From: Rhodoferax_B sp049316285
GTDB lineage: Bacteria; Pseudomonadota; Gammaproteobacteria; Burkholderiales; Burkholderiaceae_C
Direction: 5' to 3'
Length of the DNA stretch: 64,000 nucleotides
NCBI RefSeq assembly: GCF_049316285.1
Contig: NZ_JBMOXA010000006.1
Coordinates: 1 to 64,000 of the forward strand
Position 1 is the first letter of the stretch. The number at the start of each line of letters is the position of its first letter. Made by a program: the position numbers and the translations under genes. Below, in pieces: positions 8,586-18,621 of the stretch. The notes below the pieces were generated by a model. That model made no database searches and had not been told where the DNA came from. It was given only the letters and a program-made list of their open reading frames with translations.

Positions 8586-9614
8586 TCAAGGTAATCGATG
8601 GCGTGTAAAAAACTCCCACATCACATCGTTCGCAGACAGGGCCTGCGACGCCGCTTCCTGGCCCTTGCGCACCGTGGTCGCGCCTGGCCAAGAATGTCCA
8701 CCGGTCTCGGTCACACACAACTGCACTTCAGCCTGGCCCGCGCAAGCCTGGTGCGCTTCGCAGTAAGCGCCAGCGACGCTCAGGGTGCGAACGGTCTTGG
8801 CGTCACAGCGATCGCGCTCCACCCAGCGCGAAATCGTCAGCGGTACCGAGGTGAAGTCGGTGACCTTGCTTTTGTCGCCGATGGACGCCGGCCCCGCCCC
8901 GCCTGCGAACAGCAGGTGGTCGTCATCTTTGGCATGGATGTGCAACACCGCCATGGGGCGGCTTGGTGCGCAGGTCCTGGTGTTGTCCGTGCCCGCGACA
9001 GAGGCCACAGCGGCAAACACATCGGCCGCCTCGCAGCCCAGGCGGTGCGCGAACATGCCGCCATTCGACATCCCCACGGCATAGACACGACGGCCATCAA
9101 TGCGATGCGTGGCCTGCAGGCGCTGCACCAGTGCCCGCACAAAACCCACATCATCGACCGCGCGGTCGCGCGCCTCACCGCAGCAGTTGCCGGCGTTCCA
9201 GGCGGCGAAACGGCCGCCCGGAAAACGGCTGAAGCCACCGGGAAACACCACAACAAAGCCCGCCGCATCGGCCTTGCTGATCAGCCCGTAACGCGCGTCC
9301 TGCGCCATGAATGCCGCGTCGCCGCCTCCGCCGTGAAAGGCCAGCACCAAGGGCAGCGGGTGAGTCGCATCCAGCTTGGGTGGCACGTGGACCAGATAGC
9401 TGCGGCGCAAACCATCGTGCATCAGGCTTTCTTCGCTGAGGATTCCCGTTGCCGCATTCGATTCTGCGGCCGCCCGCCGCTCCAGCATGTGTTCCTGGAT
9501 GCGCTCACGCATGGTCTGCGCTTGCGCCATGGGCGACATCAGCCCTATCAGCATCACAAAGCCCCCAAAAGCCCGCAGTGTCGGCAGAAGTCGTCGAAAG
9601 AAAAAAGAGCTCAT
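8586..9614 (-). CDS. Secreted PHB-depolymerase/feruloyl-esterase-like alpha/beta hydrolase
   Basis: A 342-residue protein with an N-terminal signal peptide (RRLLPTLRAFGGFVMLIGLM, then AQAQ). The catalytic domain has LVLAFHGGGGDA (oxyanion strand), the nucleophile elbow GMSNGG, and a C-terminal His in TGGHSWPG. These features define the LpqC/PHB-depolymerase esterase family. It should act in the periplasm or outside the cell on polyester or feruloyl-type ester bonds. There are no PHB granule genes nearby, so the natural substrate is open. Confidence 0.85.
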   Translation of the reverse strand: MSSFFFRRLLPTLRAFGGFVMLIGLMSPMAQAQTMRERIQEHMLERRAAAESNAATGILSEESLMHDGLRRSYLVHVPPKLDATHPLPLVLAFHGGGGDAAFMAQDARYGLISKADAAGFVVVFPGGFSRFPGGRFAAWNAGNCCGEARDRAVDDVGFVRALVQRLQATHRIDGRRVYAVGMSNGGMFAHRLGCEAADVFAAVASVAGTDNTRTCAPSRPMAVLHIHAKDDDHLLFAGGAGPASIGDKSKVTDFTSVPLTISRWVERDRCDAKTVRTLSVAGAYCEAHQACAGQAEVQLCVTETGGHSWPGATTVRKGQEAASQALSANDVMWEFFTRHRLP

Positions 9615-9772
9615 ACGGGAGTAGCGCGCATGCAGGTGTATGGATTTTGAAGAACTTTGAAGAAACTTAAGTGCACCCTCTTTTTGTGCATGAAGCCATT
9701 TTCCCTGCCGCTGCGCGGGCCGCCGTTTCGGCGCGAGAATGAACGGTTTTCAACACCACCAACAAACCCACC

Positions 9773-10183
9773 ATGCGACTCCTACACACCATGCTGCGCG
9801 TCGGCAACCTGCAACGCTCCATCGATTTCTACACCAAGGTGCTGGGCATGACGCTGCAGCGCACATCCGAGAACCCCGAGTACAAATACTCGCTGGCCTT
9901 TGTCGGCTACGGCACCAACCCCGACCATGCCGAAATCGAGTTGACCTACAACTGGGGGGTGGAGAGCTACGAGCTGGGCACAGCTTACGGCCACATCGCC
10001 CTGGGTGTGCCAGACGCTTACGCCGCCTGCGAAAAAATCAAGGCCAGCGGCGGCAACGTGACACGTGAAGCCGGCCCGGTGAAAGGCGGCACCACGGTGA
10101 TCGCTTTTGTGACCGACCCCGATGGCTACAAGATTGAGTTGATCCAACGCGCTGAAGGTGCGGCGGGTGGCGGACTGCGTTAA
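9773..10183 (+). CDS. gloA: Lactoylglutathione lyase (glyoxalase I)
   Basis: A 136-residue vicinal-oxygen-chelate protein. It begins MRLLHTMLRVGNLQRSIDFY, the canonical GloA start. It keeps His5 and a Glu in AEIELTYNWG, then GHIALGV and a C-terminal Glu in YKIELIQ, which are the four metal ligands of Ni/Co-type glyoxalase I. It converts the methylglyoxal-glutathione hemithioacetal to S-lactoylglutathione in the cytoplasm. It is monocistronic, and the long non-coding stretch that follows leads into the AT-rich island. Confidence 0.95.
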   Translation: MRLLHTMLRVGNLQRSIDFYTKVLGMTLQRTSENPEYKYSLAFVGYGTNPDHAEIELTYNWGVESYELGTAYGHIALGVPDAYAACEKIKASGGNVTREAGPVKGGTTVIAFVTDPDGYKIELIQRAEGAAGGGLR

Positions 10184-10975
10184 TACCTTTGTGACCGACT
10201 CGCACCTCACAGACGTCCCGCCCGCAGCGCGAGTTCTCGCGATCAGCCATCCATTCAAGTCCATGAATAAACCGGGGTGAGCAACTCGATGGCGCCGATC
10301 GCGCACCAACATGTGGGCTTGCGGAGCCGCCGGCTCTAGCAAATTCAACAAGCTGGCTCCTTGAGGGCATTCGCTTGCATGCCAAACGCCAGCTAGGGAT
10401 CGCTCGACTGAATCCGTGCGCCAACCGTCACAACGCATGAGCCGAAGGGCTCCTCGAGAGGTTGAAATTGGTCCGTGGCGCTCATCGAAAGCAGCGAACG
10501 CACAGGTGTCGAGCCTGGTTGCTCCGCAATGAGTGTCAGCATGCCCTTAGTTATCAGTCGTAACCAAAGATCTGAGCGTCACCAAGCCCTATTGGTGGCG
10601 TGTCAAAGATTCCCCCTTGGCACTCACTCGCGGTCCAAGTTTCCGACAATCTCTTGTTACCATATGAAACTGATTGTCAAGGTCGCGCGCTGCAGTAACA
10701 CACCGAGGGCTCTAAGTCAGACAAAGACCTCGCCTGGGCCCACTTCAACGAGCGCGGCAGCGATCGTATTCAATACGATGGCGCAAGCAATGACTAATAT
10801 CACTGTTAATTTTTTAACGTGGTGCCCATCAGGTTTTCATAAATAAACCCGTACACACCATTTAAATACATTTCATGAAGCAGTGCAAATTTTTCCAAAT
10901 TAATTAAATACTGATTTTGCATTCAACGCTTTTAAAAGCCGAATTCGGCAATGATTAACCAAATAAGGCGCTCGA
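10184..10975. other. Non-coding stretch leading into the AT-rich island
   Basis: About 790 bases with no frame that resembles a protein. The first 450 bases have the composition of the surrounding genome. From about 10640, and strongly from 10790, the sequence turns AT-rich (for example CAAATTAATTAAATACTG near 10900). It must hold the promoter of the glycosylation genes, but no clear -35/-10 pair could be picked. It probably contains the left boundary of an acquired segment. No direct repeats, tRNA or integrase remnant was seen. Confidence 0.5.
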
Positions 10976-11950
10976 TTGAACTTAAAAGAAGAAAATATCA
11001 GCCCACTTAATATCGGGCTCGTCATCCCAGTTTTCAATGAAGTTGAAAGCATTGATATTTTCTTAGAGAAAATATCCTCGATATTTGCAAATCAACCTCA
11101 CATCACTGTTGAGTTGATTTTCATAAATGATGGAAGCACAGACTCAACTCTTGAAAAGTTGATTTCGCGACAAATTCACAATAAAAATATAAAAATCATT
11201 GATCTCAGTCGAAATTTTGGGAAAGAGGCCGCACTATCAGCTGGACTACAATTTTCGAAAAATGATGTCGCTATTCCTATTGATGTAGACCTCCAAGACC
11301 CTCCCGAACTTATCTTGGAAATGATCGCCAAATGGCGAGAAGGTTATGAGGTCGTTTTAGGTCGGCGAATCAATCGTGATGTAGATTCATGGGCAAAAAG
11401 AAGGTCCGCCAGCTTTTTCTATAGAATTCACAACAAGATATCCAATCTCCAGATTCCAGAAAATGTAGGAGATTTTCGACTTATGGATCGCAAGGTTGTC
11501 GAGGCACTTAAAGAATTGCCAGAGAGCCACCGCTTTATGAAAGGCCTGTTTGCCTGGGTCGGATTCCGAACCGCTTATGTTGATTATGTCAGACCTGAGC
11601 GTGCTGCAGGTACAACCAAATTCAATGGCTGGAAGTTATGGAACTTTGCGCTTGAAGGCATTACCAGCTTTAGTACCGACCCTTTGCGCATCTGGACATA
11701 TGTCGGCTTCTTCATATCGTCTCTATCGTTTATTTGGGCTATTTTTATTGCAATCAGAGTAATAATTGACGGCGTAGACATGCCTGGATATGCGTCATTG
11801 ATGGTTGCAGTAACATTTCTTGGCGGCCTCCAGCTTATCGGGATTGGGGTAATTGGAGAGTATCTCGGCCGGACATACATCGAATCAAAACGACGTCCAG
11901 TTTACCTTATTCGCCACACATACGACAAAAAGGCAGATCAATGGATTTAA
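10976..11950 (+). CDS. GT2 glycosyltransferase, GtrB/DPM1-like (polyprenyl-phosphate sugar synthesis)
   Basis: A 324-residue protein with a TTG start preceded by an AAGG ribosome site. The GT-A domain shows LVIPVFNEVES, FINDGSTDST and the metal-binding IPIDVDLQDPPE, followed by PESHRFMKGLFAWVGF. Two C-terminal membrane helices (about residues 235-295) match bactoprenol glucosyltransferase GtrB and DPM1-type enzymes. These load a sugar from UDP-sugar onto undecaprenyl phosphate at the inner face of the membrane. The stop overlaps the next gene by ten bases. It is AT-rich compared with the rest of the window, which suggests horizontal acquisition. Confidence 0.88.
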   Translation: MNLKEENISPLNIGLVIPVFNEVESIDIFLEKISSIFANQPHITVELIFINDGSTDSTLEKLISRQIHNKNIKIIDLSRNFGKEAALSAGLQFSKNDVAIPIDVDLQDPPELILEMIAKWREGYEVVLGRRINRDVDSWAKRRSASFFYRIHNKISNLQIPENVGDFRLMDRKVVEALKELPESHRFMKGLFAWVGFRTAYVDYVRPERAAGTTKFNGWKLWNFALEGITSFSTDPLRIWTYVGFFISSLSFIWAIFIAIRVIIDGVDMPGYASLMVAVTFLGGLQLIGIGVIGEYLGRTYIESKRRPVYLIRHTYDKKADQWI

Positions 11951-12654
11951 AAGAAACCGATATTCTCGGAGAAAAAATTGGTGAACATTGGTATTACCAA
12001 TCAAAAGCAAAAGCAGTTAAAAATCTATTAAGCAATATCAACACTTCTACAATATTGGATGTCGGCGCTGGTTCCGGTTTTTTTTCCAAACACCTACTAG
12101 CTCATTCGGCTGCAAAAGAGGCCTGGTGTGTAGACATCAGCTATGCGCACGACTCCGACTCATCAGAAGCAGGAAAACCTGTCCACTTTCGACGTTCTAT
12201 CGACTCATCAAATGCCGATCTAGTACTTCTCATGGACGTTTTAGAGCACGTAGATGACGATGTCGGGTTGCTTACCGATTACGTTTCGAAAGTTGCGAAA
12301 GGAACATACTTCCTAATATCTGTACCGGCTTTCAAATTTCTCTGGAGCGAGCACGACGTATTTCTAGAGCATAAACGTCGCTACCGACTCAGCCAAATTG
12401 AGAATGTAGCCCAGAGCTCTGGCTTAACCGTGAAGCATGGCGCCTACTATTTTGGAGCAGTTTTTCCGATTGCGGCAACTGTTCGTTTAGTTGGCAACCT
12501 GTTTCATAAAGAGTCCACACAACCTCGCTCGCAATTAAAAATGCATCAACCGATGGTGAATGCTACGCTCGCAGCCCTATCGAATGCCGAGCTACCGTTA
12601 ATGAAGAAAAACCGTCTCGCTGGGCTAACTGCATTTTGTCTGGCCGTTAGTTAA
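11941..12654 (+). CDS. Class I SAM-dependent methyltransferase
   Basis: A 237-residue protein. Motif I for S-adenosylmethionine is ILDVGAGSGFFSKHL, motif II is CVDISYAH, and NADLVLLMDVLEHVDDD is the acidic post-motif typical of UbiG/type-11 enzymes. The substrate cannot be read from sequence. Translational overlap with the GtrB-like transferase and the membrane protein downstream suggest methylation of a lipid-linked sugar or surface glycan. It shares the AT-rich composition of its neighbours. Confidence 0.82.
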   Translation: MDLKETDILGEKIGEHWYYQSKAKAVKNLLSNINTSTILDVGAGSGFFSKHLLAHSAAKEAWCVDISYAHDSDSSEAGKPVHFRRSIDSSNADLVLLMDVLEHVDDDVGLLTDYVSKVAKGTYFLISVPAFKFLWSEHDVFLEHKRRYRLSQIENVAQSSGLTVKHGAYYFGAVFPIAATVRLVGNLFHKESTQPRSQLKMHQPMVNATLAALSNAELPLMKKNRLAGLTAFCLAVS

Positions 12655-12801
12655 AAAGATGCAAAAAAGAAGTGGCGGCACGACTTTGCACACCTCAGCA
12701 TTTAAAGAATAATTTACCGCTTTTGAAATTTAAAAAAACAATTACTCTAGAAATTTCATTAGCTCAAGATCAAAAAATTTAAAAATAAAGCAAGAACAGC
12801 A

Positions 12802-14337
12802 ATGAAGTTCAAAAATAACTTTGAAAAAATTTATGAAAATATAGTCGCACCACCTCCATTATTTATCTATACAACATTAATAATCATCACCATTGCTTAT
12901 TTCTCACCCTATCTAGACGTGAGAAATTATTTTATCGGCGACGATTTTGTTTGGCTTTATCAAGCAAAATTTGGAAGATTTGTTCCCACATTAGGTGCGG
13001 ATGATTACTCCTATCAAAATAAGTATGGATCACTTGCATTCATTTATCAACTAATCCCAGTTTCGATCTACAACGATCGTCCCGGAGGATTGTTATTCAT
13101 AAAAATAATACATGAAATATTTGGATTAAGCTCAGCCACGCCATACTATGTTGCAATTTTAATTCTCCACATTATAAATGTAGCTCTATTCTACAAGTAT
13201 GCGAGAATTTTCCTCTCAGTCTGGCCCTCGTGGATTGCAGCTGCACTTTCTGCAACGTGGTTTTATGCCATTGATGCAGCCACAAGAGTTAACGCGATTT
13301 TCGATGTTTTAGCATTTACCGCATCAATCGCTTCAATCTTGATATTTAGAGAATCAGTCGAAAAAAATAGCAAAATAAAATACATCATAGGGCTACTCCT
13401 CTTCGTATTCGCCATTCGCACGAAAGAGTATGCGATAGGTATCTTACCCATATTATTTCTTCAAGAGTCTATCTTTTTCAATGGCAAAATTAAAGAAAGC
13501 CTAAAAAGAATATCCGGATACATATTTGTTTTTCTTCTAATTTTCACAAGGTACCTGTCACTTTACTTCGATCAATCAACTGAAAGATTGATTAGTAAAA
13601 CCAGTGATTATCACTTCTCCTATAGTCTCCAAGGCACGCTTGAAAACTTTTATTGGTACTGGTCGGAGGTTTTTTACAAACCATTCGTCTCGCCAATTTT
13701 CCTCGGTCTGATTTTCCTCATTTTTATTGCAATTTTCATTACAGGCGATGGCAAATTAAAACGCATCTACCTGTTTTCAATTTGCGCTTTTACCCTTATA
13801 TTGGGTCCGGTACTTCTATTTACAGGACAACGAAGTGCACTGTATCTCTATGCGCCTCATTTCTTTGTGGCGCTGCTCTTGGCTGCAACCTTGGAAGGCA
13901 AGGCTTTAAACAAGATACTGGGCATCTTGTTGATCTCATTTGTATCAATTATTCCATTTTCATCAAACTGGAAACATGACTCAACAAATTGGATGCTAGA
14001 TAGACGAAATGAGGTACGCCTTCAACTTGAATCTGGAACTCCAATAATTTCCGAAAAGTTAACTACCAACAAAGGGGATTTGACTGTATTTATTGGCGGA
14101 GTTAAGCCATACATTAATGCATACGTCAACAGCTGGGCCACCATGATTGACTTGGGAAGACCCGTGAAGAATCTTCTTGCCGAACATATGATTTATGTTC
14201 TAGGTCAACACTCGACAGAGAAAATGGACGACTTTATAAAACAGTATTGCAACCAGCCAGGAGGGAAATTATTTCTCGAATATGATGGCAATGTGGCACA
14301 TGATCGAACAGTAGAATTCGAGAAAAATTGCCAATAG
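12802..14337 (+). CDS. Polytopic membrane protein, possible GT-C-fold glycosyltransferase
   Basis: A 511-residue protein with about ten or more hydrophobic segments spread along its length and a hydrophilic C-terminal domain (about 400-511). The first extracytoplasmic loop carries NYFIGDDFVWLYQAKFG. An acidic pair at this position is the catalytic signature of GT-C enzymes such as PMT and ArnT. The protein could take the polyprenyl-linked sugar made by the upstream GtrB-like enzyme and add it to an acceptor in the periplasm. The line 13681-13740 has 22 G+C in 60, far below the flanking genes. The specific product is unknown. A 147-base gap separates it from the methyltransferase gene. Confidence 0.65.
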   Translation: MKFKNNFEKIYENIVAPPPLFIYTTLIIITIAYFSPYLDVRNYFIGDDFVWLYQAKFGRFVPTLGADDYSYQNKYGSLAFIYQLIPVSIYNDRPGGLLFIKIIHEIFGLSSATPYYVAILILHIINVALFYKYARIFLSVWPSWIAAALSATWFYAIDAATRVNAIFDVLAFTASIASILIFRESVEKNSKIKYIIGLLLFVFAIRTKEYAIGILPILFLQESIFFNGKIKESLKRISGYIFVFLLIFTRYLSLYFDQSTERLISKTSDYHFSYSLQGTLENFYWYWSEVFYKPFVSPIFLGLIFLIFIAIFITGDGKLKRIYLFSICAFTLILGPVLLFTGQRSALYLYAPHFFVALLLAATLEGKALNKILGILLISFVSIIPFSSNWKHDSTNWMLDRRNEVRLQLESGTPIISEKLTTNKGDLTVFIGGVKPYINAYVNSWATMIDLGRPVKNLLAEHMIYVLGQHSTEKMDDFIKQYCNQPGGKLFLEYDGNVAHDRTVEFEKNCQ

Positions 14338-14569
14338 GCACGTGCCCCTGTATGCCTACCGCTTTGCTATTCAACGCGGTGAGCGCTGGGGCGGGGTGTG
14401 CGTCGTTAGGCTGGTGCTGCTCCTCATTCTGTCGCCCTGGCTTTCATCTATGAAGCACATTGCCACTTTTGACAAACCAGCAGCGCACATCGTGCATGGC
14501 ATTCTGGTCACGATCGGCTTTGTACTGCCTTAGTTGCTCCTGACTAGGCTCATCCACTGTGCCGAGCGC

Positions 14570-17500
14570 CTAGCCGTTCGGCAGACTTGAAGCTGCCGCA
14601 TCAGCCTTCACCGGCAACCAGCGCAGCAACGTGGCGTAAAGCAGATTGGGGTTCCATGTGGTCGTTCATGCCGGCGTCCAGGCAGGCCTGGCGGTCGTCC
14701 AGAAAAGCGTTGGCCGTCATGGCGATGATGGGCAGCTTTTCCCCCACGCTGCGCCTGATCACGCGCGTGGCCACCATGCCGTCCATCACCGGCATCTGCA
14801 CATCCATTAGTATCAGGTCGTAGGCTTGCGCCTGCACCATCTCAATGGCCTGCCCGCCGTCCTCGGCGGCCTCCACCATCAAGCCGGCCATCTGCAGCAG
14901 ATCGAATGCCCGCTCGCGGTTCACCGGGTTATCTTCGGCCAGCAAAATGCGTTGACCGGCGTGGCGCTCCTGCAGCAGGACTTCCGCCTTGGAGGCTTGC
15001 GACACAGGCGCAAAATCGGGGTACGACGGCTCCTTGTGCAGCAGCACCATGAGCCGGTCGAGCAAGGCTGACGCCTCGATTGATTTGAGTATCACCGCGT
15101 CAAACTTGGCGTCGCGCGCTCGCCGCACCAGCGCCTCCTGGTCAAACGCGGTCACCAGAATGCTCGGCCGTATGCCTTCGCCCACATGCTTGCGCAGGCG
15201 CGTAAGGGTTTCAATGCCATCCATGGGCTCTATGCGCCAGTCGATCAACAACACATCGTAGGTGCGCCCGGCAGCCATTCAGACACCACACGCTTCACCG
15301 CATCGGCGCCGTAGCTGAAGGCGTCGACCTCCAGGCCCATTTGCCGCAGCCGGTCGCCAATCACCTGCTGCGCCTCGGGCAGATCGTCGACCAGCGAGGC
15401 GCGCATGCCGACCAGGCTCACCGACTTCGGCGCCCGTTCTGGGGCTTGCGCCGCACGCGTGAACCACGCGGTGAACCAGAACATGCTGCCCTGCCCCGGC
15501 ACGCTGTGCACCCCGGCATCACCACCCATGATGCGCGCCAACTGACGCGACAAAGCCAGGCCCAGCCCCGTACCACCGTGCCGCCGGGACGAGGAGTTGT
15601 CGCCCTGCTCAAAAGCGCTGAACAACAGCGCCGGCCGATCCGGGTGAATGCCCGGTCCGGCGTCTTGCACCTCAAAGCGAAGTTGCACACGCGAGCCTTC
15701 TTCGCGGAGCACCTTACCGCGCAGCCGCCCCCAACCTTGGTCGGTGAACTTGACGGCATTCGCCAGCAGGTTGATGAGGATCTGCGACAGCCGGGTTGGG
15801 TCGCCACGCAACCGGTGCGGCAAATGATCCTGGTCAAGAATCATCTCCAGCCCTTTTTCTCGGCCCTGCGCGGCTACCAGTTCCGTGGCACTGGTCAGCA
15901 ACTCGTCCAGCGAAAAGTCTTTCTCGTCCAGCGTCAGCTTGCCGGCCTCGATCTTCGAGATGTCGAGAATGTCGTTAATGATCTGCAGCAGGTGCTGGGC
16001 AGCATTGTTGACCTTGCTGAGCCGGTCGCGCTGCATGGCGTCTCGCGCGTCATGAGGTGCGTGAGCCCGATGATGGCGTTTATCGGCGTGCGAATCTCAT
16101 GACTCATATTCGCCCAAAACGCCGACATGGCACGGCTGGCCGCGTCCGACTCCAGCCGCGCCTTCTCCAGCGCGGCATTGCTTTCGCGCAACTCCAGCGT
16201 GCGCTCGTACACGCGCTTCTCCAGCGTTGCGGCCATGCCGCGCAGTTCGTCTTCGGCAGCCTTGCGCTCGATGATGTCGACCGAGACGCCCAGCAGCACA
16301 GTGGACTTGCCGTCCAGCGCCAAAATCGGCCGCTTGACCGTCGACACCCAACGCGTTTCGCCCTTGGCGTTGCGCACGCGCTGCTCGGGAATCACCAGCT
16401 CTTTGCCACTTTCAATGACTTGCCGATCGGTCGCATGGAACTGGCGCACCAGCTTTTCATCGGGGGTGAACTCCGACTCCGTGCGCCCCACGATTTGCTC
16501 GACATCCAGGCCAGACGCCTCGGCCATGGCCGCATTGGCCAGCACGAAGCGACCGTCAAAATCCTTTGCAAAGATACGATTGCGGTTGAAGTCCATCACC
16601 CGGCGCAAGAAGGCCTGTTGCACTCGAGATCGGCGGTACGCGCCCGCACCGGCTCTTCCAGTTCAGTATTCAAACGCTGTAAATGATCTTCGGCTTCAGC
16701 CCGGGCCACCATCTCTTGGTGAATGCCACGAAACAGCATGAAAAACACCACAGACAGCACCGCCAAAGTGGCCAGCAGGACGGCCAGCATCCAGTGTCGC
16801 TGAGACTACGCACGCTCCAGCCGCTCCTTGAGCAGCGACGCCTTCGAATCGTCCATCTGCTCGATGAGGGTATAGATTCTGGCCATCAAGCGGTCACCTG
16901 CTTCGGCCCTTAGCGCGCGCTGCGCAGCTGGCCCGCATTCGGACTGATACACCTGACGTAACGCATCCAACGACTTGAACCGGCGGTCCACCAGATCGAA
17001 CAAATGCAAGTGCCGCGCACGTTGCTCGGGGTTGTCAGAATCAATCGCGCCAAGCTCACAAGATAGCCCTTTGCGGCATCTGAGCGCGTTTGAAAGACCT
17101 CGGCAAACTCCCCATCGGGCGTGAGCATTTGATTGCGCCGCGCCAACTCGGCATCGGCCAGGGCGCCATACACACGACTCAATTCGGCCCGCAGCTCCGG
17201 CGTGTGCGCCACGAGCTTGGCCGTCTCGGCAAAGTTTTCGTTCGCGCGATATGTGAGCCCGCCCCTCACCACCACAAACAGCACCGAGGGGATGAAGCCG
17301 CCCAGCACGAGCGTTTCCAATCGACTGCGCACGCGCGCATGGGCGCCGGTGGGGTGCTGCATGCGCGCCTCCAAAAAAGATGGCTGTGCCCAGCAAGATA
17401 AAACACAAAGCGGTCTTGATGGCCACGGGCGGGATCACGCGGTCTGTGAGGAACTCGCCGACGTTCCACAAATAGCCCACGAACGACACCACCCCAATCG

Positions 17501-18062
17501 CGGCCGCCACGCCCGAGGTAACACGCGCCAGCCAGGCATGCCGTGCATGCGGCAGCGCCAGTATCGAAGCACCAAACAACACAAAGGAGAACGCGCTGTG
17601 GGACGAAATGCGACCGCGCGCCGCATTAAAAGCAGCAGCCGTGTCGCGAAACAGCAACTCGTCGAGGCCTGGGTTCCAGTCAAAAGCGTATTCGGCCAGC
17701 GTGATCAGGCCCAGCAACGCGACAGCAACGGCAAGGCCCTTAGCCACCCGGCCGCCCGACCCGGTAGAAATGACAGCCTATTCACTGGCTTCGCCTCTTT
17801 CGCCCCATGTGCGACGTCAAGAAGCCATGAGCTCGAGCGCGATCACACTCATCACCAAGCCCATGGCGGTGTTAGCCTTCATCTCTACAGAGCCGGGAAT
17901 CACGCTGCGCAGCAGCGGCAGCCCGAAGGCCCAGCCACTCAAGACGAGCAGCCCAACCAAGGCTACCAGCACACACACGCCGCCCGTAAAGCTGAATTGA
18001 CGACCGCCGCCTGAGGGCGACGAGTGACTTTTCGAGTTGGCTACGGGTTCTATCTGCGGCAT
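14570..18062 (-). pseudogene. Decayed hybrid sensor histidine kinase (membrane sensor, CHASE3-like, PAS, HisKA, HATPase, two receivers)
   Basis: Read from 18062 to 14570, consecutive frames join into one kinase. It opens with N-terminal membrane helices (VEMKANTAMGLVMSVIALEL, then AKGLAVAVALLGLITLAEYA), then a CHASE3-like region and a helix-linker (LAVLLATLAVLSVVFFML). A PAS domain follows, then HisKA with ANMSHEIRTP, HATPase with GDPTRLSQILINLLANAVKF and GGTGLGLAL, and two receivers (YDVLLIDWR; LILMDVQMPVMDG). Lesions are: in-frame stops TGA 17817-17819, TAG 17778-17780 and TAG 16806-16808; a one-base excess in the A6 run 17373-17378 reset near 17047; and frameshifts near 16622, 16040, 15280 and 14645. 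Signature residues are intact between lesions, so inactivation looks fairly recent. Flanking genes read cleanly, which argues against poor sequencing. Confidence 0.85.
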
Positions 18063-18162
18063 GGCGGAAAGATCTCCTTTGCGAAGTCACGCCACCGAGG
18101 TAGATCATTTTTTGGGCCTGCACGCTTGCGGATTTTTATCCACGCGGCGCAGGGTCTACCCG

Positions 18163-18570
18163 CTATGGGTGGAGCGATAAGCCTTTGATGGCTTTATCCA
18201 CCGCGTTCTTAGGGCCTCGCAAGGCCAGCCCGACCAGGTCGGGTGCGCCCGCATCTTCTGCCCCGAAGGCTTGCCGGTTGGCCTCGTCGTTGGAGGTTGA
18301 GAACATGGAGAACACATAAGGCACGACGGTCAGTTCTCTTTCGATTGCCTTCACCCGCACAGACTGCAACTTGGCCAGGTCGCTCTGCAAAATCATCATG
18401 GGCTGCACCAGCATGGCAGCATAGTGCTGACCAGCCGCATCGATGTAGGGCTGGCCAATCATGTCGGGCGCAGACGCGGCGATGCCGGTGGCCAAGAACG
18501 CCACAACGTTCAAGCGCTGCCAGGTTGCCAGGTCGTCTCGCACAATGAGGGCCACTTTGGTGTCGAACAT
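18163..18570 (-). CDS. DUF2000 family protein
   Basis: A 135-residue protein. It starts KVALIVRDDLATWQRLNVVA, runs through TGIAASAPDMIGQPYIDAAG, and has the hydrophobic VQPMMILQSDLAKLQSVRVK strand-helix that marks DUF2000 (COG4954). The biochemical role of the family is not known. It lies 51 bases downstream of an AraC regulator in the same direction, and this pairing suggests a two-gene unit. Confidence 0.8.
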   Translation of the reverse strand: MFDTKVALIVRDDLATWQRLNVVAFLATGIAASAPDMIGQPYIDAAGQHYAAMLVQPMMILQSDLAKLQSVRVKAIERELTVVPYVFSMFSTSNDEANRQAFGAEDAGAPDLVGLALRGPKNAVDKAIKGLSLHP

Positions 18571-18621
18571 TCAATTTCCTTTTTTTGAAACCGATATGTT
18601 CGCGAAGCATTGCTTCAGCTG

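Noticed and set aside
10475..10846. A 123-codon frame in the gap before the glycosylation island
   Set aside because: There is no ribosome site, domain or believable composition, and it crosses the GC boundary.
14342..14533. A 63-codon frame after the 511-residue membrane protein
   Set aside because: The start has no ribosome site and the peptide shows no family features. It lies between the island and the kinase pseudogene.
15245..17374. Separate small histidine-kinase and receiver genes
   Set aside because: The pieces abut or overlap in different frames and in the right domain order for a single hybrid kinase, so they are fragments of one pseudogene, not several genes.
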